Below, piece by piece: positions 17,332 through 27,226 of a stretch of 64,000 nucleotides of DNA; position 1 is the stretch's first letter; every line of letters starts with the position of its first letter. Source of the DNA: Azospirillum sp. TSH64 (GTDB lineage: Bacteria; Pseudomonadota; Alphaproteobacteria; Azospirillales; Azospirillaceae); the NCBI RefSeq assembly GCF_003116035.1, contig NZ_LGQW01000015.1:2631353-2695352 (forward strand), given 5' to 3'. The translations under genes and the position numbers were made by a program. Below the pieces are notes generated by a model, which was given only the letters and a program-made list of their open reading frames with translations, searched no databases and was not told the origin of the DNA.

Positions 17332-20300
17332 ATGCCGAGTCCCATCGCGTTCTCAAGCCCCTTGCCGAAGCCCTTCGACAGCGCGCAGGCGGCGCTGGGG
17401 ATGGAGCGTTGGCGCCAGCAGGCTGCCGCTGCGGAGCCGGAGACCCGCGCCTGGGCGGAGGCCTTCGCCGAATCGGAGACCGGCCGGGCACTGATCGGAG
17501 CGGTCTGCGGCAACAGCCCGTATCTCGGCCACAGCCTGACGCGGGAGTTGCCCTTCGTCGCCCGTACAATGCAGGACGGCTTCGACGACAGCTTCGCCGC
17601 GCTGATCGCCGCCCTCCATGCCGAGCATGATGAGGAAAAGTCGATGGACCGGCTGATGGCCGGCCTGCGGGTGGCGAAGCGGCGGGCGGCGCTGCTGATC
17701 GCGCTGGCCGACATCGCCGGCGTCTGGCCGCTGTTCCGCGTCACCGGCGCCCTGTCGGAGCTGGCGGAGACGGGGGTCCAACTGGCCGCGAATTTCCTGC
17801 TGCGCCGCGCCGGGGAGGCGGGGACGCTGACGCTGCCGGATCCGCAGCGACCGTGGGTCGGTTCGGGCCTGATCGTTTTGGGCATGGGTAAGCTTGGCGG
17901 GCGCGAACTCAACTATTCCAGCGACATCGACCTGATCGTCCTGTACGACGACGCTGTTGTGCAGACGCCCCAGCCGGACAACCTCGCGCGAACCTTCATC
18001 AGGCTCGCACGCGATCTTGTCCGCATTATGGATGAACGGACCAAGGACGGCTACGTCTTCCGCACCGACCTTCGGCTTAGGCCGGACCCCGGCGCCACGC
18101 CGCTGGCGGTTTCCGTCTCCGCGGCCGAAATTTATTACGGCAGCGTCGGGCAGAACTGGGAACGCGCGGCGATGATCAAGGCCCGTCCCATTGCCGGCGA
18201 TCAGGAGGCGGGCGCTTCCTTCATCCGATTCCTTGAGCCCTTCGTATGGCGGCGCAACCTGGATTTCGCCGCCATCCAGGACATCCATTCGATCAAGCGC
18301 CAGATCAACGCCCATAAGGGCCACCGCGAGGTGACGGTCAACGGCCACGACATCAAGGTCGGCCGCGGCGGCATCCGCGAGATCGAGTTCTTCGCCCAGA
18401 CCCAGCAGCTGATCTTCGGCGGGCGCGACCCGCGCGTGCGCATCGCCCCGACCCTGATGGCGAACGAGGCGCTGCGCGACGTCGGCCGCGTGCCGCCGCA
18501 GACGGTGGAGGAGCTTGCCGGGGCCTATCATTTCCTGCGCCGTGTCGAACACCGCATCCAGATGATCGACGACCAGCAGACCCACCGTATTCCCGCCGAC
18601 GATGCCGGGGTGGCGCATCTGGCCACCTTCCTCGGCTATGATGACCCCACCGCCTTCCGGGCGGAGCTTCTGGCGACGCTGGGGCAGGTGGAGGACCGCT
18701 ATGCCGAGCTGTTCGAGGAGGCGCCGTCGCTGTCCGGTCCCGGCAATCTGGTCTTCACCGGCACCGACCCCGATCCCGGCACGGTGGAGACGCTGACGGG
18801 CATGGGCTTCGCCGACCCGGCCCGCGTCATCAGCGTGGTGTCGGCCTGGCATCGCGGCCGCTACCGCGCCACCCGGTCGGGCCGGGCGCGCGAGCTGCTG
18901 ACGGAGTTGACGCCGGCCCTGCTGAGCGCGCTGGCGAAGACGCCGGCTCCCGATTCGGCGCTGATGAACTTCGACGATTTCCTCGGCAAGCTGCCGGCCG
19001 GCGTCGGTCTGTTCTCCCTGTTCGTCGCCAATCCCTGGCTGCTGGAGCTGGTGGCGGAGATCATGGGCATCGCGCCGCAAATGGCGCAGACCCTGTCGCG
19101 CAACCCGTCGCTGCTCGACGCCGTGCTGTCGCCCGACTTCTTCGACCCGCTGCCGGGTCGAGAGGATGGGCTGGCCGACGACCATGCCCGCGTGATGGCG
19201 GCGGCCCGCGATTTCGAGGATGCGCTGACCCTGTCGCGGCGCTGGACCAACGACCAGCGTTTCCGCGCCGGTGTCCATATCCTGCGCGGCATCACCGACG
19301 GCGACCGCTGCGGCGCCTTCCTGGCCGATCTGGCCGACATCGTCGTCCCCGACCTCGCCCGGCGGGTGGAGGAGGAGTTCGCCCAGCGCCATGGCCATAT
19401 TCCCGGCGGCGCCTGGGTGGTGGTGGCGATGGGCAAGCTGGGCAGCCGGCAGCTGACCATCACGTCCGACATCGACCTGATCGTCATCTACGACGTGGCA
19501 CCGGGTGACGGTCCCCGTCTTTCGGATGGCACCAAGCCGCTGTCGCCCAACGAGTATTACATCAAGCTGACCCAGCGTCTGACCAACGCCATCACCGCAC
19601 CGATGGGCGACGGCCGGCTCTACGAGGTCGACATGCGGCTGCGCCCGTCGGGCAATGCTGGGCCGCTCGCCACCTCGCTGGACGCCTTCCTGAAATATCA
19701 GGCGACCGATGCCTGGACCTGGGAGCATATGGCCCTGACCCGCGCCCGCGTGATCGGCGGCGATGCGGAACTGGCCGGGCGGGTGACGGGGGCGATCCGC
19801 TCGGTGCTGACGGCGCCGCGCGATGCCGACCGGCTGCTGTGGGACGTGGCCGACATGCGGCGGCGGATCGAGAAGGAGTTCGGGACGACCAATGTCTGGA
19901 ACGTCAAATACGCCCGTGGCGGCCTGATCGACATCGAGTTCATCGCCCAGTACCTGCAACTGCGCTTCGGCCATGAGCGGCCGGACATCCTGCACATCGG
20001 CACCGCCAAGGCGCTGGGCTGCGCCGCCCGGACTGGCGCGCTGGCGCCGGAGGTGGCGGAGGATCTGGAGACGACGCTGCGGCTGTGGCGGCGGGTGCAG
20101 GGCTTCCTGCGGCTGACCACCGCCGGGGTGCTCGATCCCAACCAGGTGTCGCCCAGCCTGCTGGCCGGGCTGGTTCGCGCCGCCTTTCCTGCCGACTTTC
20201 AGGGCGAGCGTGAGCCTGGCACTGTTGACTTCCCCGAGCTGGACCACAGAATCCGTGCCGTCGCCGCCCGCGCCCATGGTCATTTCAAGGCCCTGGTCGA

Positions 20301-20349
20301 GGAGCCGGCGGGCCGTCTGGCCCCACCCGCCACCACGCCTCCGGCCTGA
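17332..20349 (+). CDS. glnE: Bifunctional glutamine synthetase adenylyltransferase/deadenylase
   Basis: 1005 aa. It contains two nucleotidyltransferase domains, each with the family signature: GMGKLGGRELNYSSDIDL near residue 183 (deadenylylase half) and AMGKLGSRQLTITSDIDL near residue 700 (adenylyltransferase half). Helical regulatory segments for PII and glutamine follow. GlnE turns glutamine synthetase off and on by adding or removing AMP in response to nitrogen status, a central control in diazotrophs. The next gene, a peroxiredoxin, follows after 44 bp on the same strand and may share its transcript. Confidence 0.98.
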   Translation: MPSPIAFSSPLPKPFDSAQAALGMERWRQQAAAAEPETRAWAEAFAESETGRALIGAVCGNSPYLGHSLTRELPFVARTMQDGFDDSFAALIAALHAEHDEEKSMDRLMAGLRVAKRRAALLIALADIAGVWPLFRVTGALSELAETGVQLAANFLLRRAGEAGTLTLPDPQRPWVGSGLIVLGMGKLGGRELNYSSDIDLIVLYDDAVVQTPQPDNLARTFIRLARDLVRIMDERTKDGYVFRTDLRLRPDPGATPLAVSVSAAEIYYGSVGQNWERAAMIKARPIAGDQEAGASFIRFLEPFVWRRNLDFAAIQDIHSIKRQINAHKGHREVTVNGHDIKVGRGGIREIEFFAQTQQLIFGGRDPRVRIAPTLMANEALRDVGRVPPQTVEELAGAYHFLRRVEHRIQMIDDQQTHRIPADDAGVAHLATFLGYDDPTAFRAELLATLGQVEDRYAELFEEAPSLSGPGNLVFTGTDPDPGTVETLTGMGFADPARVISVVSAWHRGRYRATRSGRARELLTELTPALLSALAKTPAPDSALMNFDDFLGKLPAGVGLFSLFVANPWLLELVAEIMGIAPQMAQTLSRNPSLLDAVLSPDFFDPLPGREDGLADDHARVMAAARDFEDALTLSRRWTNDQRFRAGVHILRGITDGDRCGAFLADLADIVVPDLARRVEEEFAQRHGHIPGGAWVVVAMGKLGSRQLTITSDIDLIVIYDVAPGDGPRLSDGTKPLSPNEYYIKLTQRLTNAITAPMGDGRLYEVDMRLRPSGNAGPLATSLDAFLKYQATDAWTWEHMALTRARVIGGDAELAGRVTGAIRSVLTAPRDADRLLWDVADMRRRIEKEFGTTNVWNVKYARGGLIDIEFIAQYLQLRFGHERPDILHIGTAKALGCAARTGALAPEVAEDLETTLRLWRRVQGFLRLTTAGVLDPNQVSPSLLAGLVRAAFPADFQGEREPGTVDFPELDHRIRAVAARAHGHFKALVEEPAGRLAPPATTPPA

Positions 20350-20393
20350 GACCCTGTTTCCCGGCCGGCAAGAAGAAGGATAGTCGAGCAGCC

Positions 20394-20858
20394 ATGACCG
20401 TAGACGTCGGAACGCCCGCCCCGGATTTCACCATGCCGACCGATGCCGGGGGCAGCGTCACGCTGTCGGCCCTGCGCGGCAAGCCGGTGGTTCTGTATTT
20501 CTACCCGAAGGACGACACGTCGGGCTGCACCTCGGAGGCCTGCGGTTTCCGTGACCAGCTGCCCGACTTCTCCGCCGTCGATGCGGTGGTGATCGGTGTG
20601 TCCAAGGACAGCGTCGCCAGCCACGACAAGTTCAAGGCGAAGCACGAGCTGACCTTCACGCTGGCTTCGGACACCGACGGCGCCGTCTGCGAGGCCTATG
20701 GCACCTGGGTCGAGAAGAGCATGTACGGCCGCAAGTACATGGGCATCGACCGCGCCACCTTCCTGATCGACAAGGATGGCGTGGTGCGCAACGTCTGGCG
20801 CAAGGTGAAGGTCACCGGCCATGTCGCCGCGGTTCTGAAGGCGGTGCAGGCCCTTTAA
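20394..20858 (+). CDS. bcp: Thiol peroxidase of the Bcp/PrxQ type
   Basis: 154 aa. The peroxidatic and resolving cysteines are both in the TSGCTSEACGFRD motif (residues about 42-54), after FYPKDD. The family reduces H2O2 and organic hydroperoxides with electrons from thioredoxin. No signal peptide is seen, so it is cytoplasmic. The start ATG is at 20394. It lies 44 bp after glnE. Confidence 0.96.
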   Translation: MTVDVGTPAPDFTMPTDAGGSVTLSALRGKPVVLYFYPKDDTSGCTSEACGFRDQLPDFSAVDAVVIGVSKDSVASHDKFKAKHELTFTLASDTDGAVCEAYGTWVEKSMYGRKYMGIDRATFLIDKDGVVRNVWRKVKVTGHVAAVLKAVQAL

Positions 20859-21073
20859 CCGTAAGCGGGAGGGCGGGGCGCTTTTTCTCCCGGCGTGGAC
20901 CGTAGGGGAAGACGCTCCGCCGGCCCGGCTATTCCTGCGGCGTGTGGGCGTACGCCACAAGGGTATTTTTAGAATCGCCCCAAACCTGCCTACACTTCGT
21001 GCATTCCGGCACCAGAGGCCGCGCAACCCACCGCGGTTTTGGTCCTTCGGCTGCCCCCAGGGATGCACATGCC

Positions 21074-21937
21074 ATGAACGTTGCGAACATTGCCCGGCGC
21101 CTCGTCGCCGGAGAGCTTCACTATGCGCTGGGCCGGTTCGAGTCGGTCCGGCGTGGGTACAGTGCCCTGCGCCGCCTGTCTCCCCGGTCGCGCCAGCGGG
21201 CGCCGGCCGGCCCGCCCATCGCCTTGCCTCCGCTGCCGGCCACCCTGTTCGCTGGCCAGACGGTGGAGCGCGCGCTGGGCGACCTGCGTCGCGACTCGAT
21301 CGCATTCGGTTTCGACCTGCCCTGGTCGATGGTCGAGGAGATGGTGGAGTTCGCCACCCACTCCCCCCTGCAGCGGCGGCTGCGCGACGACCGCATGTTC
21401 TATCGCCACGACGTCCGCAAGGGCCGGCTGGAGGATGGATCGCCCGCGGTGATGGGCATCGTCCCCGATCCGCTGGACTGCCCGGCGGTGCGCCGGGTCT
21501 GCCGCGATCCGCTGCTGATGGAGTGCGCCGGCAAGTTCCTCGATTTCCCCGCCACCAAGATCATTCCGCGTCTGTTCTGGAGCTTCGTCACCGACGCCAC
21601 CGACGACGAGCGCCGCCAGTTGGGCCAGACCATCGACTGGCATTTCGACGTCCACGACTTCCATTTCTGTTCGGCGCAGTTCTACCTGACCGATGTCGGG
21701 CCGGGCGCCGGGGAGCATGCGCTGGTCCGCGGCAGCCATCACGGCAAGTCGCTGCGCATGCTGATGGGCTCCGCCAACGTCCGCGACGAGCAGCTGTTCA
21801 CCCACTTCGACCGCGACCGCGTCCTGGTGGTGGAGGGGCCTGCCGGCACCGGCTTCCTGGAGGACACCTCCTGCTACCACCGCGCCACCCCACCGGCCAG
21901 CCGCGAGCGGCTGATGCTGCAGCTCTGGCTCAGCTGA
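21074..21937 (+). CDS. Phytanoyl-CoA dioxygenase-like 2-oxoglutarate/Fe(II) oxygenase
   Basis: 287 aa. The iron-binding facial triad is recognisable: an H-x-D pair in DWHFDVHDFHF (residues about 197-207) and a distal His in EDTSCYHRATPP, followed by an Arg (SRERL) that would hold 2-oxoglutarate. The N-terminal third is basic and not recognised. Enzymes of this fold hydroxylate lipids, amino acids, osmolytes (EctD) or natural-product intermediates. Neither a transporter nor a pathway gene here suggests a substrate. ATG 21074 was chosen; the frame is open to 20942. anmK starts 40 bp downstream. Confidence 0.78.
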   Translation: MNVANIARRLVAGELHYALGRFESVRRGYSALRRLSPRSRQRAPAGPPIALPPLPATLFAGQTVERALGDLRRDSIAFGFDLPWSMVEEMVEFATHSPLQRRLRDDRMFYRHDVRKGRLEDGSPAVMGIVPDPLDCPAVRRVCRDPLLMECAGKFLDFPATKIIPRLFWSFVTDATDDERRQLGQTIDWHFDVHDFHFCSAQFYLTDVGPGAGEHALVRGSHHGKSLRMLMGSANVRDEQLFTHFDRDRVLVVEGPAGTGFLEDTSCYHRATPPASRERLMLQLWLS

Positions 21938-21976
21938 GCTAGAGTGCGCCGCATCGCCACAGGGGATGCGGAGCGG

Positions 21977-23089
21977 ATGATGGAAGCGAAGGAGGGGCTG
22001 CGCACGGTCGTCGGCCTGATGAGCGGCACGTCGATGGACGGCATCGACGCCGCTCTGCTGCGCACTGACGGCCGCGACCGGGTCGAGGCGCTGGACTTCC
22101 TGACCATCCCCTATGGCGACGGCTTCCGGACCCGGCTGCGCGGCTGCCTCGGCAAAAGCGGTGCCAGCGGCGGACCGGTGGCGGAGGTCGAGCGCGACCT
22201 GACCGACGCCCATGCCGACGCGGTGCGCTGCCTGCTCGACAAGGCGGGCGTCGCGGCGGCGGCGGTCGAGCTGATCGGTTTCCACGGCCATACCATCCAT
22301 CACGATCCCGGCCGGCGCCTGACCTGCCAGATCGGCGACGGCGCCCGTCTGGCCGCGGCGACCGGCATCGCCGTGGTCAACGATTTGCGCAGCGCCGATG
22401 TCGCCGCGGGCGGGCAGGGGGCGCCGCTGGTTCCGCTGTTCCACCGGGCGCTGGCCCATGGGCTGCCGCGCCCGCTCGCCGTCCTCAACATCGGCGGCGT
22501 CGCCAATGTCAGCTGGATCGGTCCCGACCCGCAGGAGGGAGAGGCCGAGGTGGTCGCCTGCGACACCGGGCCGGGCAATGCCCTGATCGACGACTGGGTG
22601 CTGCGCCATGGGCTTGGCCGCTTCGATGCCGGCGGTGCGCTGGCGGCGGCGGGGCAAGTGGACGACTCGGCGCTGGCAGCACTGATGGGCCATCCCTATT
22701 TCGGCTGTCCGGCGCCCAAGTCGCTGGACCGCGACGCCTTCGACCCGGCGCCGGTGGCGGCATTGTCGCCGCAGGACGGTGCGGCCACTCTGACCGCCTT
22801 CACCGCCGCATCGGTCGCCTCCGTCGTGCCCCATTTGCCGGCGCCGCCGGTGCGCTGGCTGGTCTGCGGCGGCGGGCGCCACAACGCCACGCTGATGGCG
22901 ATGCTGGCCGGCCGGCTGGGCGTGCCCGTCGAACCGGCCGACACGGTCGGCTGGGACGGCGACGCGCTGGAGGCGCAGGCCTTCGGCTACCTCGCCGTGC
23001 GCAGCAGGCTGGGGCTGCCGCTCAGCCTGCCGGCGACCACCGGGGTGCCGGTGCCCATGCCCGGCGGCGTGTTCCACCCGGTCGGCTGA
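21977..23089 (+). CDS. anmK: Anhydro-N-acetylmuramic acid kinase
   Basis: 370 aa. It has the ATP-binding GLMSGTSMDGIDAALL, then GFHGHTIHHDP, and the glycine-rich DTGPGNALIDDWV. AnmK opens and phosphorylates 1,6-anhydro-MurNAc to MurNAc-6-phosphate during peptidoglycan recycling. Two ATGs in a row (21977 and 21980) follow a GGAG site. The last 103 bp overlap a convergent membrane-protein gene. No MurQ etherase or NagZ gene is near. Confidence 0.96.
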   Translation: MMEAKEGLRTVVGLMSGTSMDGIDAALLRTDGRDRVEALDFLTIPYGDGFRTRLRGCLGKSGASGGPVAEVERDLTDAHADAVRCLLDKAGVAAAAVELIGFHGHTIHHDPGRRLTCQIGDGARLAAATGIAVVNDLRSADVAAGGQGAPLVPLFHRALAHGLPRPLAVLNIGGVANVSWIGPDPQEGEAEVVACDTGPGNALIDDWVLRHGLGRFDAGGALAAAGQVDDSALAALMGHPYFGCPAPKSLDRDAFDPAPVAALSPQDGAATLTAFTAASVASVVPHLPAPPVRWLVCGGGRHNATLMAMLAGRLGVPVEPADTVGWDGDALEAQAFGYLAVRSRLGLPLSLPATTGVPVPMPGGVFHPVG

Positions 23090-24549
23090 CCCGATCCGGT
23101 GCGCCCCGTCCGGCCGGCAGGCAAAGGGTCGCGGCTGCGGGCCGTCGCCAGCAGAACCAATGCTGCGAAGGGCACGAGCCAGATCACGCGGTTCTGATAG
23201 CGGTCATGGACGGCCGACAGCCCGCCGGTGACGGCGGCGTTCAGCGTCAGCCCGATGCCGATCACCAGGATCAGCATCCGCACCCGCCCGTCGACGCGCC
23301 GCCAGCGCCCCAGCCCGAGCGCGGCCAGCCCAAGAACGCCGAGCGACAGCGACAGATCCTGGACCAGCGCCAGCCCGTCGCGGGGAAAGCGCTGCTGCGT
23401 TTGCAGCGACCGGTCGAAGGCGGCATAGACCGCTGACGGGAAACGGCTGAACAGACGGCGGGTCAGCGGCTTGACAGGGTCGTTGAGGGTGTCGTCGGGC
23501 TGGACCTCGACGAACTGGCCGGCGGCATTCGCCAGCCCATGTTCGGCGACCGCGGCCGGACGGCTGGCGATGGTGTTGTGGGCGATCTCGGCCGCCTCCG
23601 CCACGAAGCGGGGCTGGTCGCCGAAGCGGCGGCGGGCGCCGTCGGGATGCCAGAGGAAATAGTCGGAGGTGACATAGCCGGGCGCGCTGCGGTCCAGCAC
23701 ATCGAGGCTGCCGCACAGCAGGTAATCGCGGCTGGGGCAGGCCTCCGCCAGATAGTCGCGCGCCGGACCGTCGCCGATCAGCCGGGCGAGCAGGAAGACG
23801 GGCGAGCTTTCGGACAGCACCGGCCGGCCGGCGGTCAGCAGGTTGGAGCCGGTCAGCAGCCCGACCGCCAGCGCCATCGGCAACAGCACCCCCCAGGCCA
23901 GCGACCGCAGCATTGCGCGGTCGTGCCACAGCGCCCAGAGCCCGAGCAGGACGATCATCCCGCCCAGGATCGCCAGATGGCTGAGATGGGAGACGATCGT
24001 TCCGGTGAGCGCCGCAACGGTCAGCAGCCGCTGAACGGCGGTCAGGGTAGGCCAACGGACGACGACGACATAGACCAGCAGGATCACCAGCCCGGTCAGG
24101 AAGTCCGGCATGATCGTCGCGGCGTGCAGCGACAGGCTGGTGGTCAGCCCCAGCACCGCGGCAATGCCGATGAACAATCCCGGCCGGTCCGGTGCTCCCG
24201 CCGCACTCAGGGCCGCGCGCAGGACCGCCGCCGCCAGCATGCCCTGGGCGAGCGGTATCAGCCAGACGCCCCAGCCGCCGGCGAAGGGCAGCAGGAACAG
24301 CATGTAGCCGAAGGGCCGCAGGAAGAAGATGTTGGGCGACGGCAGGCCGTGCGGCGACAGGTCCGGCGGCGGCGTCCAGGCGGGCTGGGCCGCCCGGTGC
24401 AGGATGTTGAAGGCCGGCTCCAGATAGCCCGGCGTGTCGTCGAAGGTCAGCGGAAAGCCGTTCAGCACCAGCAACGGTGCGCCGATCAGAACTCCTGCCA
24501 GGATTAGAAGAAGGGCAGGCGAAATCCAGGATGCGTTCCAGAAGCGCAT
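22987..24549 (-). CDS. Polytopic membrane protein, function unknown (GT-C-like layout)
   Basis: 520 aa from ATG 24549 (MRFWNASWISPALLL). The frame is open to an ATG at 24639. I see about ten hydrophobic spans, including ALLLILAGVLIGAPLLVL, FLTGLVILLVYVVVV and MLILVIGIGLTLNAAV, and one large loop before the last three. After the first span comes FPLTFDDTPGYLEPAF, an acidic loop in the place where GT-C glycosyltransferases carry their catalytic Asp, so a lipid-linked sugar transferase is possible but not shown. The 3' end overlaps anmK by 103 bp. It is downstream of aat on the same strand. Confidence 0.72.
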   Translation of the reverse strand: MRFWNASWISPALLLILAGVLIGAPLLVLNGFPLTFDDTPGYLEPAFNILHRAAQPAWTPPPDLSPHGLPSPNIFFLRPFGYMLFLLPFAGGWGVWLIPLAQGMLAAAVLRAALSAAGAPDRPGLFIGIAAVLGLTTSLSLHAATIMPDFLTGLVILLVYVVVVRWPTLTAVQRLLTVAALTGTIVSHLSHLAILGGMIVLLGLWALWHDRAMLRSLAWGVLLPMALAVGLLTGSNLLTAGRPVLSESSPVFLLARLIGDGPARDYLAEACPSRDYLLCGSLDVLDRSAPGYVTSDYFLWHPDGARRRFGDQPRFVAEAAEIAHNTIASRPAAVAEHGLANAAGQFVEVQPDDTLNDPVKPLTRRLFSRFPSAVYAAFDRSLQTQQRFPRDGLALVQDLSLSLGVLGLAALGLGRWRRVDGRVRMLILVIGIGLTLNAAVTGGLSAVHDRYQNRVIWLVPFAALVLLATARSRDPLPAGRTGRTGSGQPTGWNTPPGMGTGTPVVAGRLSGSPSLLRTAR

Positions 24550-24696
24550 GGGCGCCTTCCAGCCATGGCGGTGGATGCGCGGAGGATGGCCGTCCCCGTT
24601 GCGGCGCACAACGGATCGGGCGGGGTAGAGCGGGTACATGGGGCGGCGCTTCCGGGCATGACCCCCGGTGGCGGGATGCCCCGTCAGCCCGTCGAT

Positions 24697-25350
24697 TCAG
24701 CCGGGTGGCGTGACTGCCGACTCGAGGAGTTCGGCCAGCGCCGCCTGCTGGTCGACGCCGCGGAAGTCGGTCTTGCGCTCCATCGCCGCGGCAAGGCGGC
24801 GGCGGTACTCGTTGCGCGGGATCTCGACGGCGCCGAACCGGCTGAGATGCTCGGTCACGAACTGGGTGTCGAGCAGGGCGAAGCCGGCGGCGCGCAGCCG
24901 GGCGACCAGATGGACCAGCGCCACCTTGCTGGCCCCGGTCTCGCGGCTGAACATGCTCTCGCCGAAATAGGCGCCGCCGATCGCCACCCCGTACAGCCCG
25001 CCGACCAGCCGGCCGTCGCACCAGCATTCCACGCTGTGGGCGAAGCCGGCGTCGAACAGATCGCCGTAAAGGCGGACGATGTCGTCGTTGATCCAAGTCT
25101 TCGGCCGTTCTTCCGTCGCTTCGGCGCAACCCTCGATCACCGCGCGGAAGGCGCTGTCGAAGCGAAGCTCGAAGGGACAGCGCCGCAGCGTCTTGCGCAG
25201 GCTGCGCGCCACATGGAAGCCGTCCAGCGGCAGGATGCCGCGGCGTTCCGGGTCGAACCAGTGAAGCTCCCGCGATTCGGCGCTTTCGGCCATCGGGAAG
25301 ATGCCGGCGGCATAGGCGCGCAGCAGAATCGGGGCGGACAGGGTGAACAT
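24697..25350 (-). CDS. aat: Leucyl/phenylalanyl-tRNA-protein transferase
   Basis: 217 aa. The opening [12 protein letters not shown], the [13 protein letters not shown] segment and the C-terminal [19 protein letters not shown] are the family signatures. The enzyme adds Leu or Phe from charged tRNA to proteins with N-terminal Arg or Lys, tagging them for ClpS/ClpAP. The start is ATG 25350 ([16 protein letters not shown]). The frame extends further upstream to 25845 without similarity to Aat. The polytopic membrane-protein gene follows after about 150 bp. Confidence 0.97.
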   Translation of the reverse strand: MFTLSAPILLRAYAAGIFPMAESAESRELHWFDPERRGILPLDGFHVARSLRKTLRRCPFELRFDSAFRAVIEGCAEATEERPKTWINDDIVRLYGDLFDAGFAHSVECWCDGRLVGGLYGVAIGGAYFGESMFSRETGASKVALVHLVARLRAAGFALLDTQFVTEHLSRFGAVEIPRNEYRRRLAAAMERKTDFRGVDQQAALAELLESAVTPPG

Positions 25351-25500
25351 GCCGGTCACTATACCCTCTGCCGGGACGGAACGCGCAAACGTTCGGCACA
25401 ATGAGAATTGGCCGGGTGATGCCGGCGTCGAGACCCCGCGACAGAAACATCCTTCCATGGTATGCAACGCAGGGAAGCACATCCCTGGGGGAAGACCGTC

Positions 25501-26259
25501 ATGCGAAATGCCGCCGCCGCCATTCTGTCCGTCCTGGTTGCCGGACTGTTCACCGCAAGCCCTTCCTGGGCGCAGAGGCGGGCGGAGCCGGGGACCTTCG
25601 ATTACTACATCCTGTCGCTGTCCTGGACGCCGACCTACTGTGCCCGCGACAGGAACGGTCCCGATCCCGATCAGTGCGGCGACCGGAAATACGGCTTCGT
25701 CGTCCATGGCCTGTGGCCGCAGTACAATGACGGCAGCTATCCCGCCACTTGCACCCGCGACCGCAACCTGCCCAAGACGGTGGTGGACCAGACCATGCCG
25801 GTGATGCCGAGCGTTGGCCTGATGATGCATGAATGGCGCAAGCACGGGACATGCTCGGGCCTGACCGCGACCGACTATTTCGCCAAGCTGCGCGCCGCCG
25901 CGGCCAAGGTGACGATCCCTGAGACGATCAGGGCGCCCGGCCCGACCGTGCCGGCGACCCAGGTCGAGCGGCTGTTCCTCGACGCCAATCCCGGCCTGAC
26001 GGCGGAAGGGGTGGCGGTCATCTGCTCCCGCCGCGACGTGTCGGAGGTGCGGGTCTGTCTCAACAAGGAGCTGGGCTTCGTCGCCTGCGGCCAGAAAGTT
26101 GTCGACCGCTGCCGTGACCGCGACGCGGCCCTGTCGGCCGAGGTGGCGCCGTCGCAGCCGCGCCGCAGCATGTCGCCCCCGGCCACCCCGGCCCTGCCGC
26201 CGGCTCCAGCACCGGCCCCGGCCCCGGCCCCGGCCAGTGTCGGCGCACCGTTGCGGTAA
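25501..26259 (+). CDS. Secreted ribonuclease T2 with Pro-Ala tail
   Basis: 252 aa. A signal peptide ends near SPSWAQR (residues 17-23). Both catalytic boxes of RNase T2 are present: CAS I as [11 protein letters not shown] and CAS II as [12 protein letters not shown], each with its His. The enzyme cleaves RNA to 2',3'-cyclic phosphates in the periplasm or outside the cell. Several Cys suggest disulfides. The last 30 residues are low-complexity Pro-Ala repeats ([13 protein letters not shown]), a flexible tail not needed for the fold. The ATG at 25501 gives a proper signal peptide. Its stop is 3 bp from the convergent neighbour's stop. Confidence 0.94.
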   Translation: MRNAAAAILSVLVAGLFTASPSWAQRRAEPGTFDYYILSLSWTPTYCARDRNGPDPDQCGDRKYGFVVHGLWPQYNDGSYPATCTRDRNLPKTVVDQTMPVMPSVGLMMHEWRKHGTCSGLTATDYFAKLRAAAAKVTIPETIRAPGPTVPATQVERLFLDANPGLTAEGVAVICSRRDVSEVRVCLNKELGFVACGQKVVDRCRDRDAALSAEVAPSQPRRSMSPPATPALPPAPAPAPAPAPASVGAPLR

Positions 26260-26262
26260 GGC

Positions 26263-27186
26263 TCAACGGCCGTCCGATTCGCTCGCCAGCGCCGCCATCA
26301 CCGTCGGGATCTCCGCCAGCAGTTCGCGGGCGAGGAAGCCCAGCGGGCCGATGCGGCGGGTCAGGCGGTTGCCTGCCTCGCCATGCAGATAGACGCCCCA
26401 GATTGCGGCCTGCTCCGGGCTGGCGCCGCGTGCCAGCAGGCCGGTGACGATCCCGGCCAGCGTATCGCCGGATCCTGAGGTCGCCAGCCCGACCGTGCCG
26501 CCGCGGTAGGCCCAGGCGCGGCCGTCCGGGGCGACGATGCGGGTGCAGCTTCCCTTCAACGCCACCACCGCCTTCAACCGGTCAGCCGCCTGTCTTGCGC
26601 AGCCGAGCGGATCGGCGTCCACCCGGTCGCGGGAACAGCCGAGCAGCCCGGCCATCTCGCCGGCATGGGGGGTGATCACCACGCGGCCCTCATGACGGTG
26701 CAGCGCCGCCGCGTTCCGGCGCAACCCGGCCAGCGCCCCGGCATCCAGCACGAAGCACGGCCCGTCCGCACCCGCCTCAAGATGGCTCAGCAGTTCTGCG
26801 GTCAGGTCGGCGACGGCCTCCTCGTTCATCATGCCCGGACCGATCAGCACCGTGTCGCAGCGCGAGGCCCGCTCGGACAACACCGCAGCCGAGTCGGGGG
26901 CGATCTCACCGTCGGCGGTCTCGGGCAATCCGGCGACCAGCGCCTCCGGCAGGGCGAGGCCCAGATGGGGCGCGATGCTGGCTGCGGTGGCGATCTGCAG
27001 CTTGCCGGCCCCCGCCCGCAGCACGCCGATCCCGGCGAGCAGGGCGCCGCCCGGAACCGGAACGCTGCCGGCCACCACCAGCACCCGTCCGCGGGTTTCC
27101 TTGTCGCCGTGACCGTCCGGCTGGGGCAGGGGCATGCCACGCAGAAGCTCGGCGGTGACGGGGATTTCCTCGGCTGGGGCGTCCAA
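26263..27186 (-). CDS. nnrD: ADP/ATP-dependent NAD(P)H-hydrate dehydratase (single-domain)
   Basis: 307 aa. It carries only the CARKD (YjeF C-terminal) domain, with the signatures VVITPHAGEMAGLLG and the nucleotide-binding ATSGSGDTLAGIVTGLLA. The enzyme repairs the damaged hydrate NAD(P)HX. The NnrE epimerase domain usually fused in front is absent, as in eukaryotic-type separate enzymes. It follows the histidine-phosphatase gene by 40 bp and probably shares its transcript. Confidence 0.93.
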   Translation of the reverse strand: MDAPAEEIPVTAELLRGMPLPQPDGHGDKETRGRVLVVAGSVPVPGGALLAGIGVLRAGAGKLQIATAASIAPHLGLALPEALVAGLPETADGEIAPDSAAVLSERASRCDTVLIGPGMMNEEAVADLTAELLSHLEAGADGPCFVLDAGALAGLRRNAAALHRHEGRVVITPHAGEMAGLLGCSRDRVDADPLGCARQAADRLKAVVALKGSCTRIVAPDGRAWAYRGGTVGLATSGSGDTLAGIVTGLLARGASPEQAAIWGVYLHGEAGNRLTRRIGPLGFLARELLAEIPTVMAALASESDGR

Positions 27187-27226
27187 TCGCTCCTCCTCGT
27201 CGGGTGCAAGTGATGGAGATGGCGGC

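Noticed and set aside
17353-20283. A 976-codon open frame antisense to glnE
   Set aside because: Same GC artefact; glnE is certain on the other strand.
26170-26245. CCGGCC-type tandem repeat considered as a CRISPR-like or mobile repeat
   Set aside because: It encodes the Pro-Ala tail of RNase T2 in frame and has no spacers.
26263-27186. Missing NnrE epimerase domain taken as truncation
   Set aside because: Single-domain dehydratases are common; the start and both ends are complete.
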